Part shown: positions 33,711 to 47,551 of the stretch, piece after piece
Position numbering within the stretch: the first letter of the stretch is position 1
Layout: each line of letters begins with the position of its first letter
Assembly (NCBI GenBank): GCA_964017155.1
Contig: OZ024857.1
Span: 18,392,435 to 18,456,434 of the forward strand
Length of the DNA: 64,000 nt
DNA from: Oasisia sp. SBJ-2009
Taxonomy: Eukaryota > Annelida > Polychaeta > Sabellida > Siboglinidae
Reading direction: 5' to 3'
Position numbers and translations under genes: made by a program
Notes under the pieces: generated by a model
Database searches by the model: none
What the model was told of the DNA's origin: nothing
Seen by the model: the letters and a program-made list of their open reading frames with translations, nothing else

Positions 33711-36271
33711 GTGTGCGTGTGCGTGTGCGTGTGCGTGTGCGTGTGCGTGTGCGTGTGCGTGTGCGTGTGCGTGTGCGTGTGCGTGTGCGTGTGCGTGTGC
33801 GTGTGCGTGTGCGTGTGCGTGTGCGTGTGCGTGTGCGTGTGCGTGTGCGTGTGCGTGTGCGTGTGCGTGTGCGTGTGCGTGTGCGTGTGCGTGTGCGTGT
33901 GCGTGTGCGTGTGCGTGTGCGTGTGCGTGTGCGTGTGCGTGTGCGTGTGCGTGTGCGTGTGCGTGTGCGTGTGCGTGTGCGTGTGCGTGTGCGTGTGCGT
34001 GTGCGTGTGCGTGTGCGTGTGCGTGTGCGTGTGCGTGTGCGTGTGCGTGTGCGTGTGCGTGTGCGTGTGCGTGTGCTTGTGCGTGTCCGTGTCCGTGTCC
34101 GTGTCCGTGTCCGTGTCCGTGTCCGTGTCCGTGTCCGTGGGCGTGGGCGTGGGCGTGGGCGTGGGCGTGGGCGTGGGCGTGGGCGTGGGCGTGGGCGTGG
34201 GCGTGGGCGTGGGCGTGGGCGTGGGCGTGGGCGTGGGCGTGGGCGTGGGCGTGGGCGTGGGCGTGGGCGTGGGCGTGGGCGTGGGCGTGGGCGTGGGCGT
34301 GGGCGTGGGCGTGGGCGTGGGCGTGGGCGTGGGCGTGGGCGTGGGCGTGGGCGTGGGCGTGGGCGTGGGCGTGGGCGTGGGCGTGGGCGTGGGCGTGGGC
34401 GTGGGCGTGGGCGTGGGCGTGGGCGTGGGCGTGGGCGTGGGCGTGGGCGTGTCCGTGGGCGTGTCCGTGGGCGTGGGCGTGGGCGTGGGCGTGGGCGTGG
34501 GCGTGGGCGTGGGCGTGGGCGTGGGCGTGGGCGTGGGCGTGGGCGTGGGCGTGGGCGTGGGCGTGGGCGTGGGCGTGGGCGTGGGCGTGGGCGTGGGCGT
34601 GGGCGTGGGCGTGGGCGTGGGCGTGGTGTGCGTGGTGTGCGTGTGCGTGTGCGTGTGCGTGTGCGTGTGCGTGTGCGTGTGCGTGTGCGTGTGCGTGTGC
34701 GTGTGCGTGTGCGTGTGCGTGTGCGTGTGCGTGTGCGTGTGCGTGTGCGTGTGCGTGTGCGTGTGCGTGTGCGTGTGCGTGTGCGTGGGCGTGGGCGTGG
34801 GCGTGGGCGTGGGCGTGGGCGTGGGCGTGGGCGTGGGCGTGGGCGTGGGCGTGGGCGTGGGCGTGGGCGTGGGCGTGGGCGTGGGCGTGGGCGTGGGCGT
34901 GGGCGTGGGCGTGGGCGTGGGCGTGGGCGTGGGCGTGGGCGTGGGCGTGGGCGTGGGCGTGGGCGTGGGCGTGGGCGTGGGCGTGGGCGTGGGCGTGGGC
35001 GTGGGCGTGGGCGTGGGCGTGGGCGTGGGCGTGTCCGTGGGCGTGTCCGTGGGCGTGTCCGTGGGCGTGGGCGTGGGCGTGGGCGTGGGCGTGGGCGTGG
35101 GCGTGGGCGTGGGCGTGGGCGTGGGCGTGGGCGTGGGCGTGGGCGTGGGCGTGGGCGTGGGCGTGGGCGTGGGCGTGGGCGTGGGCGTGGGCGTGGGCGT
35201 GGGCGTGGTGTGCGTGGTGTGCGTGTGCGTGTGCGTGTGCGTGTGCGTGTGCGTGTGCGTGTGCGTGTGCGTGTGCGTGTGCGTGTGCGTGTGCGTGTGC
35301 GTGTGCGTGTGCGTGTGCGTGTGCGTGTGCGTGTGCGTGTGCGTGTGCGTGTGCGTGTGCGTGTGCGTGTGCGTGTGCGTGTGCGTGTGCGTGTGCGTGT
35401 GCGTGTGCGTGTGCGTGTGCGTGTGCGTGTGCGTGTGCGTGTGCGTGTGCGTGTGCGTGTGCGTGTGCGTGTGCGTGTGCGTGTGCGTGTGCGTGTGCGT
35501 GTGCGTGTGCGTGTGCGTGTGCGTGTGCGTGTGCGTGTGCGTGTGCGTGTGCGTGTGCGTGTGCGTGTGCGTGTGCGTGTGCGTGTGCGTGTGCGTGTCC
35601 GTGTCCGTGTCCGTGTCCGTGTCCGTGGGCGTGGGCGTGGGCGTGGGCGTGGGCGTGGGCGTGGGCGTGGGCGTGGGCGTGGGCGTGGGCGTGGGCGTGG
35701 GCGTGGGCGTGGGCGTGGGCGTGGGCGTGGGCGTGGGCGTGGGCGTGGGCGTGGGCGTGGGCGTGGGCGTGGGCGTGGGCGTGGGCGGCGTGGGCGTGGG
35801 CGTGGGCGTGGGCGTGGGCGTGGGCGTGGGCGTGGGCGTGGGCGTGGGCGTGGGCGTGGGCGTGGGCGTGGGCGTGGGCGTGGGCGTGGGCGTGGGCGTG
35901 GGCGTGGGCGTGGGCGTGGGCGTGGGCGTGGGCGTGGGCGTGGGCGTGGGCGTGGGCGTGGGCGTGGGCGTGGGCGTGGGCGTGGGCGTGGGCGTGGGCG
36001 TGGGCGTGGGCGTGGGCGTGTGGTGTGGTGTGGTGTGGTGTGGTGTGGTGTGGTGTGGTGTGGTGTGGTGTGGTGTGGTGTGGTGTGGTGTGGTGTGGTG
36101 TGGTGTGGTGTGGTGTGGTGTGGTGTGGTGTGGTGTGGTGTGGTGTGGTGTGGTGTGGTGTGGTGTGGTGTGGTGTGGTGTGGTGTGGTGTGGTGTGGTG
36201 TGGTGTGGTGTGGTGTGGTGTGGTGTGGTGTGGTGTGGTGTGGTGTGGTGTGGTGTGGTGTGGTGTGGTGT

Positions 36272-36355
<84 letters not shown>
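33711..36355. repeat. 2.6 kb layered satellite of GTGTGC / GTGGGC hexamers, GTGTG pentamer and GT
   Basis: Blocks in order: (GTGTGC) 33711-34083, (GTGTCC) to about 34135, (GTGGGC) to 34625 with two GTCC interruptions, (GTGTGC) to 34790, (GTGGGC) to 35205 with three GTCC interruptions, (GTGTGC) to 35596, (GTGTCC), (GTGGGC) to 36018 with one five-base phase slip at 35785, then (TGTGG) to 36270 and pure GT. The junction GCGTGGTGTGCGTGGTGTGC occurs at 34621 and 35203, 582 bases apart. The >900-residue Val-Arg, Cys-Ala, His-Ala and Pro-Arg frames are artefacts. Confidence 0.97.
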
Positions 36356-36356
<1 letters not shown>

Positions 36357-37860
36357 TTTCTTTCTTTTTTCTTTGTGTTTGCGTCCGCGTGTGCATACGT
36401 CCGTGTTACATTGTCTGAGTATTTGCATACCTGCCTGCCTCAAGTCGTAGTACAAAACTCTGGATTTGGAGAATTGATCATCAAGCTCAGGTAGATGAAA
36501 ATTCCACCGAAATGCATAGCATACAAAATAGCGTAAATACAATTTTATGAAACTGTAATCGGATGTATGTGTTATGCGTGCGTGCACGTGTGCGGTTTGT
36601 GTGCGTGTGTTAGTAGAGGGAAACGCCGATTTGTATGGTAGTTGAAGTATGCCATTACTTTTTGATTAAGGCTATTTAGAGAGATCAGTAATTTCAACCC
36701 GTCAGTAGATGGGTAACATTAAAGACGCAGCTCGCTTTACTTAATATTAACGCGATTAATCGCTGGCTACTTTTTTGGGCTTCAAACCATTAAGCATTGT
36801 ACGACGTAGTTCCCGGAATTGGAGTACAGTCAGGGCAATGCTGAATCGATGCTGGAAAAAAGTCATTAAACACCAAAGAGAGTTGTTGTGTCATTGTCGA
36901 TGAAATGACAGTCTTGCAGGGGTTGGCATGACTGTCAAGAACATGAGTTAGTGCAATGACCTTGACAAACCATGTTCAGCTCATCCAATTAAAAGCTCGA
37001 AGTCATGACCAAGTGAGGGTTATCTTAAGCATCTTCACTGAAGGAAGAAACGAGGCGCAGAAGCCATACCAAGGGAATATGATCCTACATTGTAAACGAT
37101 TCCACTTGCGTCAGCCTTCCGTCTGGCTCAAAAGCTCACCGACAGGAGAACTGCGTAGAACCTGGTGACCATGACACGCAGTGATGTCATGACAAACTTT
37201 AACTCTGATTCCGCATACGTGAATAAGCACACACTAGCAAGACTCAACATGCTGTGAAAGTATCAGAAACACAACTCAGAGTCTACCTATATTCCCACGA
37301 CACTGATGTCCTCCTCGTGTGTCTTCGTCGAGTGCTACAACTGTGAGCCAAACCAGCAATGATCATGGGCACAAGAGAGAGCCACCACTGAGTCATGCTG
37401 AAACCAATATATGACCAACTTGGTAAGGATAAAGCACTGGTTTGCTCATCTGGCAGACACTGACTGTCGCCTCGTCGTCGTCCGCCGTGGAGTGAAGGTA
37501 GACTTAATGCTTCATATGGCTTGTCTTTCAGTGATGGCACTACATTTGTAGTGCGGCGTTGGTTTGGGTTTCTTCTGTTTCTTGACAGTTTCTCTTCGTG
37601 TGTGGTGCCCAGATAACATTTCAGTATTCGAGGTGGGGAAAGGTATACGATCATCAAGCGTGGTTGCACGAAAGGTTGCTGAGGACCGTGTCGGTGCATA
37701 AAAGTCAACATGCGCTGCACAATGCTGTACAGTTGAGTTGGATGCCAGGTGGCTGGATGAACAGCTTGGGAGTTCTTAATATGGATTACTTGTTTTGTTA
37801 ATGTTTGAATCGGCTATGTTCGTTTTACAGAATATATCAATGCTTCACCTTGCTTCACTT
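36356..37860. other. no recognisable gene
   Basis: No exon could be supported. A 145-codon minus-strand frame at 37283-37720 has no recognisable motif and may be chance or an old repeat. Confidence 0.5.
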
Positions 37861-37861
37861 T

Positions 37862-38335
37862 GAAAGCCCTATATTCCTGTTACAAGGGGGTCAGCCTTGT
37901 CCACCTCCTCCACCCCTTGCGATCCAGGGCCATATCCACAGTGACCCCTATCTCAATCATGTCCTCTCTGATCTGCTGGTTCCACGTCTTCCTTGGATGT
38001 CCCCGACATCTGACACCTGGTAGCGCCAAGTTCATACCTCTGCGGGCAACGCTGTTCTCCTCTCGTCTTTGCACATGCCTAGACCATCGCAGGCGGCCAC
38101 TACACGTGACCTCGTCGACTGGTGGGAGGTTCATTAGCCGTCGTATTTCCTCACACCGGATGGGCTCCAGCTTCGATACCCCAAGGATCCCACGGAGCAT
38201 CCTCATCTCTGTGGTGGCAATCGTCCTCTTGTTATTAGTTTCCATGGCCAACATTCACTCCCATGTGTTAGGGCAGGTCTAATGATGACCTTGTACACCT
38301 CTGATTTCAGTGTGAAGGGCATCTTCTTATCGTAT
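37862..38335 (-). mobile_element. fifth non-LTR retrotransposon C-terminal fragment
   Basis: The minus-strand frame reads RTIATTEMRMLRGILGVSKL, then RLRWSRHVQRREENSVARR and GVRCRGHPRKTWNQQIREDM, the usual LINE ORF2 ending ('TEMRMLRW..G', 'RLRW.GHV.R', 'RGRP.KTW...V..D'). A frameshift separates the preceding THGSECW piece near 38265. It is oriented opposite to the other four. Confidence 0.75.
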
Positions 38336-39480
38336 TACTCTTCTTATCGTATAACATTACTTCTCTGTGTGACGTACGTTTTGAGATAATGTGATTAAAA
38401 ATGGCGGAAGTGAAAGCCGGAGAAATCCATTTATTCTCGAAAGCATATGTCTGCACAGCCCAAGTATTGTTCTATGATCTAATGAACAGTTATTAATTTA
38501 CGGGGAAATTAAATTTGGAGGCCATTTCTGCAATTGCTGTCAAATGACTTTGGGATCAAATAGAAAAATTGCACCATAAGTGTTTTATGTTCTACATTCT
38601 ATTTAGATACATTTTTAAAGGATTTCCCAAGATTGCGAAATTCTATTTCTTTTACGACGGACTATGTGACGTTTACAAAACAGTCAATAAACAATCATCA
38701 AACTGTTATACATTTCGCCAAAACCATGTTTAGTTTGGGACGAAACATTGCTACTACGAACAAACTTCCTTTTGTATGTTTTTTATACATTTTATTGAGA
38801 AAAATAAATAATATAGCACACGAGAACACAAAACACACACACTCAAACACTGTTGTTGGAGATTTGTCGTGATAACGACGGGCCTATCTTTGTTCCCAGT
38901 TCTCACTTCCCGGATCTACCTCAACGTGGTCTTGTTGTAGCTCGGAGATTGCAACTCTAGTGACGCTCAACATCTAAAAAATATATACATTTCACAAAAT
39001 ATTGGGGAGCTACGTGCCAACTCTAGACATTGGTTCTACTGATAGCATACACTAATTTATTTACAAACATCATGACAGTAATATAGATGAATGCAACTTG
39101 TACGTCACCACAAACCGCCCCCAGGATCACCTAGCAGACGTTATGCTGTCAACACTGTACACCGCAGTCAACAATGTCCGCTTGACGTCATTGTTTTAAA
39201 CAATGTATTATGTTCTTACAGTTATCATTATTCTGTTATTAATGCTGCATTTCGAAAGCTATGTGATACTGGTGGCGGTTTGTGGTGAGGTACAAGTTAC
39301 ATTCATCTATATAAAAATTATCCTATATTGCTTAAGGAAAACACACGAGAACTACACCGCACTGAAGAACCGATGCCAGATCAATCACTTTAATTAAAGG
39401 GTGTGTGTACGAAGATAAAACATTATTTTGCTCTGGACATGAACATATTTTCTTCAGACATAATTATAATAAACTGACAA
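38336..39480. other. no recognisable gene
   Basis: AT-rich; a short repeated TTCTTATCGTAT at 38325-38362 is the only local structure noted. Confidence 0.6.
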
Positions 39481-39489
39481 ACTTAAATG

Positions 39490-39504
<15 letters not shown>

Positions 39505-39534
<30 letters not shown>

Positions 39535-40534
39535 TATATTATATTATATTATATTATATTATATTATATTATATTATATTATATTATATTATATTATATT
39601 ATATTATATTATATTATATTATATTATATTATATTATATTATATTATATTATATTATATTATATTATATTATATTATATTATATTATATTATATTATATT
39701 ATATTATATTATATTATATTATATTATATTATATTATATTATATTATATTATATTATATTATATTATATTATATTATATTATATTATATTATATTATATT
39801 ATATTATATTATATTATATTATATTATATTATATTATATTATATTATATTATATTATATTATATTATATTATATTATATTATATTATATTATATTATATT
39901 ATATTATATTATATTATATTATATTATATTATATTATATTATATTATATTATATTATATTATATTATATTATATTATATTATATTATATTATATTATATT
40001 ATATTATATTATATTATATTATATTATATTATATTATATTATATTATATTATATTATATTATATTATATTATATTATATTATATTATATTATATTATATT
40101 ATATTATATTATATTATATTATATTATATTATATTATATTATATTATATTATATTATATTATATTATATTATATTATATTATATTATATTATATTATATT
40201 ATATTATATTATATTATATTATATTATATTATATTATATTATATTATATTATATTATATTATATTATATTATATTATATTATATTATATTATATTATATT
40301 ATATTATATTATATTATATTATATTATATTATATTATATTATATTATATTATATTATATTATATTATATTATATTATATTATATTATATTATATTATATT
40401 ATATTATATTATATTATATTATATTATATTATATTATATTATATTATATTATATTATATTATATTATATTATATTATATTATATTATATTATATTATATT
40501 ATATTATATTATATTATATTATATTATATTATAT

Positions 40535-40594
<60 letters not shown>
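39505..40594. repeat. (ATATT)n pentanucleotide array, about 1 kb, capped by (TA)n
   Basis: About 200 pentamers (39528-40541) without a visible interruption, with TA tracts on both sides. All three plus frames are open as Ile-Leu-Tyr repeats, an artefact. Confidence 0.97.
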
Positions 40595-40596
<2 letters not shown>

Positions 40597-42627
40597 TGGG
40601 TATTTGTGCGTATTGTGAGTGTATATATGCGCGTGTGTATAGAACATCGCCATTCAATGTTGCGATATATCCCCTGTTACAATAGGCGACTGAGCAACAA
40701 CAAATAAAATATTTCAAATAATTACGTTCGTGTTATTTGACAAGTATAGTCACATGTAGTAGATTAGAGATTATTATTAAAAGAAAGTGACTAAAAAGAG
40801 AAAGAGGCTAGAGGCGTCTAGGAAGAGATATTGCCAGTTTCTTAAATAAACAAAGGGACAAACTAAATGTTAATGTCTTCATTGAGTAGTACTATCGGAT
40901 GTGGTATTAGATGCAATCTGTTTTCTTCTTCAGTTCAGCATGTGAATGAGACGTAGATGTCAAGATAAACCCACGATATGCTGCTATGTGTACCGTGTTT
41001 GTATCTCTGCTCTCACGATATCTTCGCCAGACACCTTCCTTTTTGTAACTCACAGATAGAAATAGAATGCATTCACAAGAAAATTTGTTTTGCCAAACAA
41101 ATAACTATGTAATCAAAGGCTGGACAGTTCTAAAATTGCGATAAAATAATATCTATATTGATAATGTTTGGTAATTTATTATTAAAGTTGTGTATGTTGA
41201 ACGTCTAAAAGTACTTGCGTCTAGTCTATATTTCAATGTTACGTACTTGGACATTTGGATTAGTTATCAATCATAAATATTTGTATACAATAATTTCAAC
41301 TTACAGGTAATAACGACAACGCAAACCACTCAACAAAACAAAATGACAAAACACCACTACATGCAGATTACAATTATTCTTGCACATAGTCAAGGTGTTA
41401 CAGATAAACAAGAGGTTCTACAGACCGACAGAATGGGCGGGGTTTAGCGTGTAATCATGCACTGCGCATGACAGTAGCCAGCCTACTTCCTGTGAGACGG
41501 GAGATAATTGGCTAGCTGGTCTATATGAGGAGGCGTCGCGTTGGTGGATTAAGAAAACATAGTGTGGCAGCCTCGCGACAGTTGTTGACGTGAAGCGGTG
41601 GAGGGAGATAGCAGTTGTCGTGGCGCTAGCTAGGTGAAGCGAGCAACGGACGAGGACGATACACGGGGCACTGGAGCAGGTGAGGGGCGAACTCGTCGAC
41701 GAGTTTAACATCAACTTGGCGTCTTCTTGGACGTCGTGGTGCCATGACAGGTTGTATCAGGAGGATTCACTGGAGGGTTTCTTGTTATGTCCCTGAGATA
41801 GATATGACGATTTACTTGGAAAGATAGTCCATAAAGTCGTTCGCATGTCTGGAGACGGAACGTATCCAGCGTAACATTTATTATATTTGTCTTTGCTGTT
41901 ATATACAGAATCGACGGACGGACAGACGGATGCTTGGAAAGATTATAAATAGAGGGTGTCATTAAAGGCGCATTCGATACATGAGGTGGTGGTTCTGATT
42001 TTAAAAGACAAAATTGATATTGCTCTCCGTGAAGATTACGTGGAATTCTCAAAATTGCTTTTAGGAGGTATCGACATATCGCCACATGTCTTTGTGTGTC
42101 CAGATAGTGTTGCTCGTGGTGATCCAATGGCAACAATGCAGGACATGTTATATTTCTGTTCTGCAAATGCCGTAGCTGTAGATGTATTTCGTCTGTTGCT
42201 TTTTAACAGCAACTCAGAGAGTTAACTGGGGTTCCTGACCTGCGCCAACGTAAATCCAACGGATATCGTAGAATATTGGCTTTTTTGTGTGTAAAAGGAG
42301 GAATATATAAGAAAAAGGTTTGTCTTTATTGTTACAGTAGTTGTCCAGTCGTGTTGTTAATTACAATAGGCAAACGCCCACACAAAGCACCAACTTATTT
42401 GTGTGCAGTAACAATGCCACGTCAGGCAATAGTAATACCGAGCCCATGTAGGGCCTGAAAAGACGATGGTAGGTGGACATTTCCAAAATAGATTTGGCCT
42501 CTTCGTAACACAGCTGCCGACATGTACACTACTAGGGGTTAGTGTTGGAGATGTCTTACGATCAAGAGAGGATATTATTGGAGAGATTTTGCAGACGTTG
42601 GTTATTTGGGGGATATAACTGGAGTTC

Positions 42628-42629
<2 letters not shown>
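40595..42629. other. no recognisable gene
   Basis: 41440-41700 is more GC-rich and CpG-containing than its surroundings and could be a promoter or 5' exon, but no coding exon could be fixed. An open frame at 41956-42225 lacks an ATG and any known motif. Confidence 0.4.
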
Positions 42630-42860
<231 letters not shown>

Positions 42861-44524
42861 GTATGTCAATGAGTGCGTGCGTGCATGGGTGCGTGTGTAC
42901 ATGCGTGAGTATGCCATTCACCTACACTTAGTAGTATAGTCGATGCGTGACAGCTGTAGTGTAATGTTTTAGATAGACGTTTTGGCTGGCGTAGATATAC
43001 AACTGCCTCTTGTAATGGCAGTTATGCGAGAATGAACGTCACAGCGTACAATGACTTAAGGGAAGCGTACAAACAGGTTCTTAGTTTACTTGAACAATCA
43101 AACGGATGCCACATTTCTCGGAACAAAACACACATGACCGGAGAGTCAGCAACTGCTCGGACTCATCCAAGTAAATACAGGATACATACGAAGAATGACG
43201 GATTATCAATGGAAATTAGGCCAAAGATAAGATTGTGTTTGTGACGGCTGTAATATAGGTGAATTATGAATGTTAGACACTATCGAATGTCTGACTTCAC
43301 TCCCACATTCTAATTACGGACACTCTGAGTGGCCCTGCATGTCTCTGGGGGCGCTTTCATCTGTCATAACTCAGACACACTCGGAGGAATATCTAGCAGG
43401 TTACGTGCGTTCGGTTACGTCATTAGTAACGCGTAGTAACTCAGTGGCCTGAACTTCGGAATCTCGACTAAGACAAACCGGGTAAATATCACGTGTTGCT
43501 GTGTCGAACCTTGGGAAGGTGGATTCATTCTACACTACTCCAGTTCACTTAGCTGTATTGATTAGTAACTGGCTATAGACCATTTACGTATGAAAAATGT
43601 ATTGCAGCGTGGCTGGAAGCTTTCCGGAGAGTTTTACATGCGCTGTATAAGTACGTACCTTTGTCATTTACTTTAGTACATATTTCTCTCAAAATAAAGG
43701 GCAAATAGGTTAATTAAGCGTGTGTTCACTTATGTGGCGTATTCCTAGTGTGTCTGCTGTAGTACTTCATTAGCGAAGTGGTTTAGGAGAATGGTCGTGA
43801 CACACTGGAACAAAGCACCAAATATGGAACAGTTTCACCTATGGACCTATTTCACCTGTACACCTTTTTCTGAGATGGAGCAAGTTCACGGTCAGGTCAA
43901 GGTCGAAACGAAATATTAGTAATGAAGTAATTCCATTTATACTATGTGCTCAACGTCTTGAGATGTAAATGATATACTGAACGTTTTCAAAGGCTCCTCT
44001 ATATACGTGAAACACTCCTTTCTATTTCTATAGGATGATTTAACCATTCTATTTTATATTAATTCAAAATGGACGCTAAATGAGAAAGTCTATGTATTTT
44101 AAAAGTCAAATTGAAGTCGGGTCATTGTCAACAATAAAATAATGCATAGTTCCATTTCTACCTATATCGACCTTAAATATTATTTATTGGTGTTTGAAAA
44201 GCACCATCCATTTTAAACCACTCTTTTGACTAATTTGTATAAATCCTATATGGTCGTCCAATAAACAAATGGGTATATATCGTCTTATTGTCATAAGAAA
44301 CATTTCTGTAGTGGGCAGCAGCAATAATTTGAAACAACATGTGTTTAAAGACCATACACATATTTTTGGAAGGGGCTGTTTATATAAAGATTAGGTCAAT
44401 GTTAGATATCAAATGATATAATATAGATAGTGTCTGTTTTTTGTGCTCAATTTATTACGACTACAATAGGCTTCACTTTCTCATTCTCTCTCTCTCCTTC
44501 CTACATCCTCTGCCTGATCAACAG

Positions 44525-44687
44525 GGTCAATAAGGATATCAATCCTGAGTCCCGACGCATCTTTGATGTTACCCGTTTTGTAGAGAGGACGTATCGCGAA
44601 GAGATTTACTCTTATGATATGACTGACATGACAAACAGCGCATTTTTGCTTCAGACGGACAGAATGTTTTATTGGTCACTTGATTAA
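44525..44687 (+). CDS. possible 3'-terminal coding exon, unidentified
   Basis: Preceded by a strong acceptor: a long pyrimidine tract (TTCTCATTCTCTCTCTCTCCTTCCTACATCC) and GATCAACAG at 44524. The open frame then reads NKDINPESRRIFDVTRFVE and YREEIYSYDMTDMTNSAFLL before TAA at 44685-44687. The composition looks like protein and has no repeat. No upstream exon or family was recognised, so it may be a chance frame behind a polypyrimidine stretch. Confidence 0.35.
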
Positions 44688-47280
44688 AAGCATTCCAGCA
44701 GCTCACGTCTGTTATCTCGCGGGGAGACAAGGGATGGTTCATACGTAACTTGTCCAGATTTCAGTTATGGATTTGTGCATTGATAAATAGCTAACGTAGT
44801 ACTGATGTTTGATCACCTCGTAGTGTGCGTGACGTTGGCCGTTATCCGAGGACAAGAACAATTAGTCTCATCAGTTAACCGCCACGTGCTTAATGTGCTT
44901 GCTCTACTGGTCATGATCCAACGTTTGCATCGTGTGTCGTAATTCCTTGAGGAACCGCATAAGCCATCAAATGCGTGACCAGGGACGTGAGATCATTTGA
45001 AGAGTCATTACATCAATCCCGCATTGAAAGTACGGCATCGTAAACCTGTTTTAACACATCATGTGTTGAATGTCCTTTAGGACGGTTTTTCCGAGGAAAT
45101 ATGCAATTCCTTCAACTTAACGAGCACGAGCAAAATTCCTCGTGAGGGGCTGTCTTGCTAAATTAATGAATAATGAAAAAGGAATTAGGATATAAAATTA
45201 TCACAAGTTGTGTTATCAGAAGAGATATTACCATACTTCCTCGTTGCCAACTCAACTGGTCTTGATCAACACGACTAGCAATGCGTTTGACGTCTTCATA
45301 AGAAACACTACGTTGTGCAGAGTGTATCTAGTATGTTTGTTAACTGCTTGAGTTGTACTGTGAGATGAATATGTTGACTATGTTGAGGATTTGTCTTGCG
45401 TTTCGATGCTGCAGATCCATATCTTCGATTTCTATTGCAGTCTGTTGTTTTACATATAACACAAGAACACTTTCATTCAGCGGATTTATAGAAGTAGCCA
45501 CTACACCAAGGATGATATGCGTAAACAGTTGAAGCCAGAGAAGGAGAGGTGAGAGGTGGGGTAGAAAGAGAGAATAGGGGTTACAGAAAGTTCTGGGAAA
45601 ACCAACCATTCTGAGAAACAACAGGTCAGCTTGAACTGGGTTGAATGACGTAATGTTGAAGCCAAGTTTACAGTGACAATTACCGGACAATTATTCTTGT
45701 TGTCAACGACGGCATATAATGGACATTTTCCCACTAACTACGGTTCCTTGTAAAGCTGTTGAATTAATTCCGTGTAGCACATAAACTTGACGACCCTCTG
45801 TACTCCAAAGCGAGGTTTCTATGGATATATCACGAAGATCTCACCAGTATTATACTGCGCACGGAGTGTTTTGTGTTTAAAATGAGAATGTTGGCGAAAG
45901 TATAAATTAAATCGACACAATAAAAACCTCCACATTTACACCATCTACGTCGCTCTGGGTGGGTTACATCGTTTTTAATATATGGGAATGATACGCTTTA
46001 ACGGGCGCCTTCTTTAAAATTAGTGAATATATAATGTTGGCAATGGTTATTAGCAATATACTACTTTAAATCGTCCCATTTAAAAATGTATATAAATGTC
46101 ACCCAAGAGCAAGAGATTCTTTTTTGAAATAGTTATCCACAGATCTATACACAAACATACAAATTACTGCTCTACATGACGAAGTAACTAGGACATCGTG
46201 GCATTTGTATTAATGATCACCATCTTCAAAATGGCGGGCGTATACGTCAGAGAAGGTGCAATGTCATTGGACGGGATACGGCTGAAGCGTACGGCTAAAG
46301 GTATACACAAATGGCTATGTTCCAATATATTTCGAGAAATACAATAAGTTAATCGAGACGCCACAGTTTCAGACGCCATTTTGAATCCTGCAGTTTCGTC
46401 AAAGATGATTTATGGAGACTTTTAAGTGTGTTACGTCAGACACATCGAGGAATCTGTGGCGAAAACACCAGCTTATTATAGCCGACTTCTGGAGGTCCGT
46501 GGTATTTTGGTCTAAAATTCCTCGATTAATATGTGTATGCTTCGAATTTTTTTTTTACCTGCTGTTATACCCCGAGTGATCTCTATAAAACACAATGGAA
46601 TAACATTGGACATGTTTGTGGTAATCACTACTAATCATTAGTATTAGTACTAAAAACGTGTAACTATATGTTCTCATCATCATCATCATCATCGTTACTA
46701 TTGTCATATCCAATAATCACAGAAGAAAGCAGAAAGCAATAAAGCCCGTGTCCCACTGTTAACGCTCCAGGTGTAAAACGCCAGGTCTTTAGTGTCCGCG
46801 AAGTTAGCCACCGCGAAATTGTCACTTGTCACTGAGTGAGCTGTCACTTGATAGCGCACGCCATCCGTCAGTACATCCAACGCCTCCTCACGGTAAACAC
46901 CGCCCTCAGTATCGATCGACCTGTGACGGTGGAGTCCGTGATTATGTAAGCTCGGCAGTTGTTACACCAACAGCCGGAGAGGCGTTGTAGCTTACAACAA
47001 ACATGCGACGATAATCCAGTGGGTGTGAATACAGTTACTACGATTGGATACAAAAAAACAGGTTTAGACACCAAATGTTTAAGATATTTACGTTATAAAT
47101 TCGCAACGCCAACACACCGATATTGATTTCAACTCATGAAAGTACCACACGTACACTTTGTCATTTGCTCTAATTTATTGCAGCCAGAATTGACATTTAT
47201 TTATTTTCCTTTGATCGTGTGCACAAAGGCGTGGAATTGTTGTTAATAGTTTGTGCAAAAGAGCGCGTTAGTGAATTTCC
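44688..47280. other. no recognisable gene
   Basis: Apart from a short (CAT)n at 46675-46693, nothing was identified. Confidence 0.5.
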
Positions 47281-47283
47281 TCT

Positions 47284-47415
47284 CTGCGTGAGGCATGAGG
47301 CGTGAGGCGTGAGGCGTGAGGCTTGAGGCTTGAGGCGTGACGCGTGACGCGTGACGCGTGACGCGTGACGCGTGACGCAATATATAATATTAATAATAAT
47401 TATTATATATAATAT
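47284..47415. repeat. heptamer array (GAGGCGT)n/(GACGCGT)n followed by an AT palindrome
   Basis: About 13 seven-base units; GAGGCGT and GAGGCTT give way to GACGCGT, so variants are segregated. Directly after it ATATATAATATTAATAATAATTATTATATATAATAT forms an AT-rich inverted repeat (about 47380-47416). It lies 140 bases before the IGFBP gene start. Confidence 0.9.
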
Positions 47416-47523
47416 AATTCTGAACTAATTTCAACATGTTTTTTTGTCCAGTTGGAACATCTTGAAAATGGTAGTAATAACGCGTAAAGCTAATAATGTA
47501 AATTGTATTTTTGTTGATAGCGT

Positions 47524-47537
47524 TGACGTCGGCCAAT
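47524..47537 (+). promoter_or_regulatory. TGACGTC and CCAAT motifs just upstream of the IGFBP start
   Basis: A CRE-like TGACGTC (47524-47530) and CCAAT (47533-47537) lie 15-28 bases before the ATG. If used they imply a very short leader; they may equally be chance matches inside the 5' UTR. Confidence 0.25.
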
Positions 47538-47551
47538 ACACATTTCCCAGA

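Noticed and set aside
33622..36587. Open frames of >900 residues (Val-Arg, Cys-Val, His-Ala, Pro-Arg repeats) on both strands
   Set aside because: They are translations of a hexamer satellite; all six frames are open at once, and there is no initiation or splice context.
37283..37720. 145-codon minus-strand frame as a gene
   Set aside because: No recognisable motif, no splice context and mixed composition.
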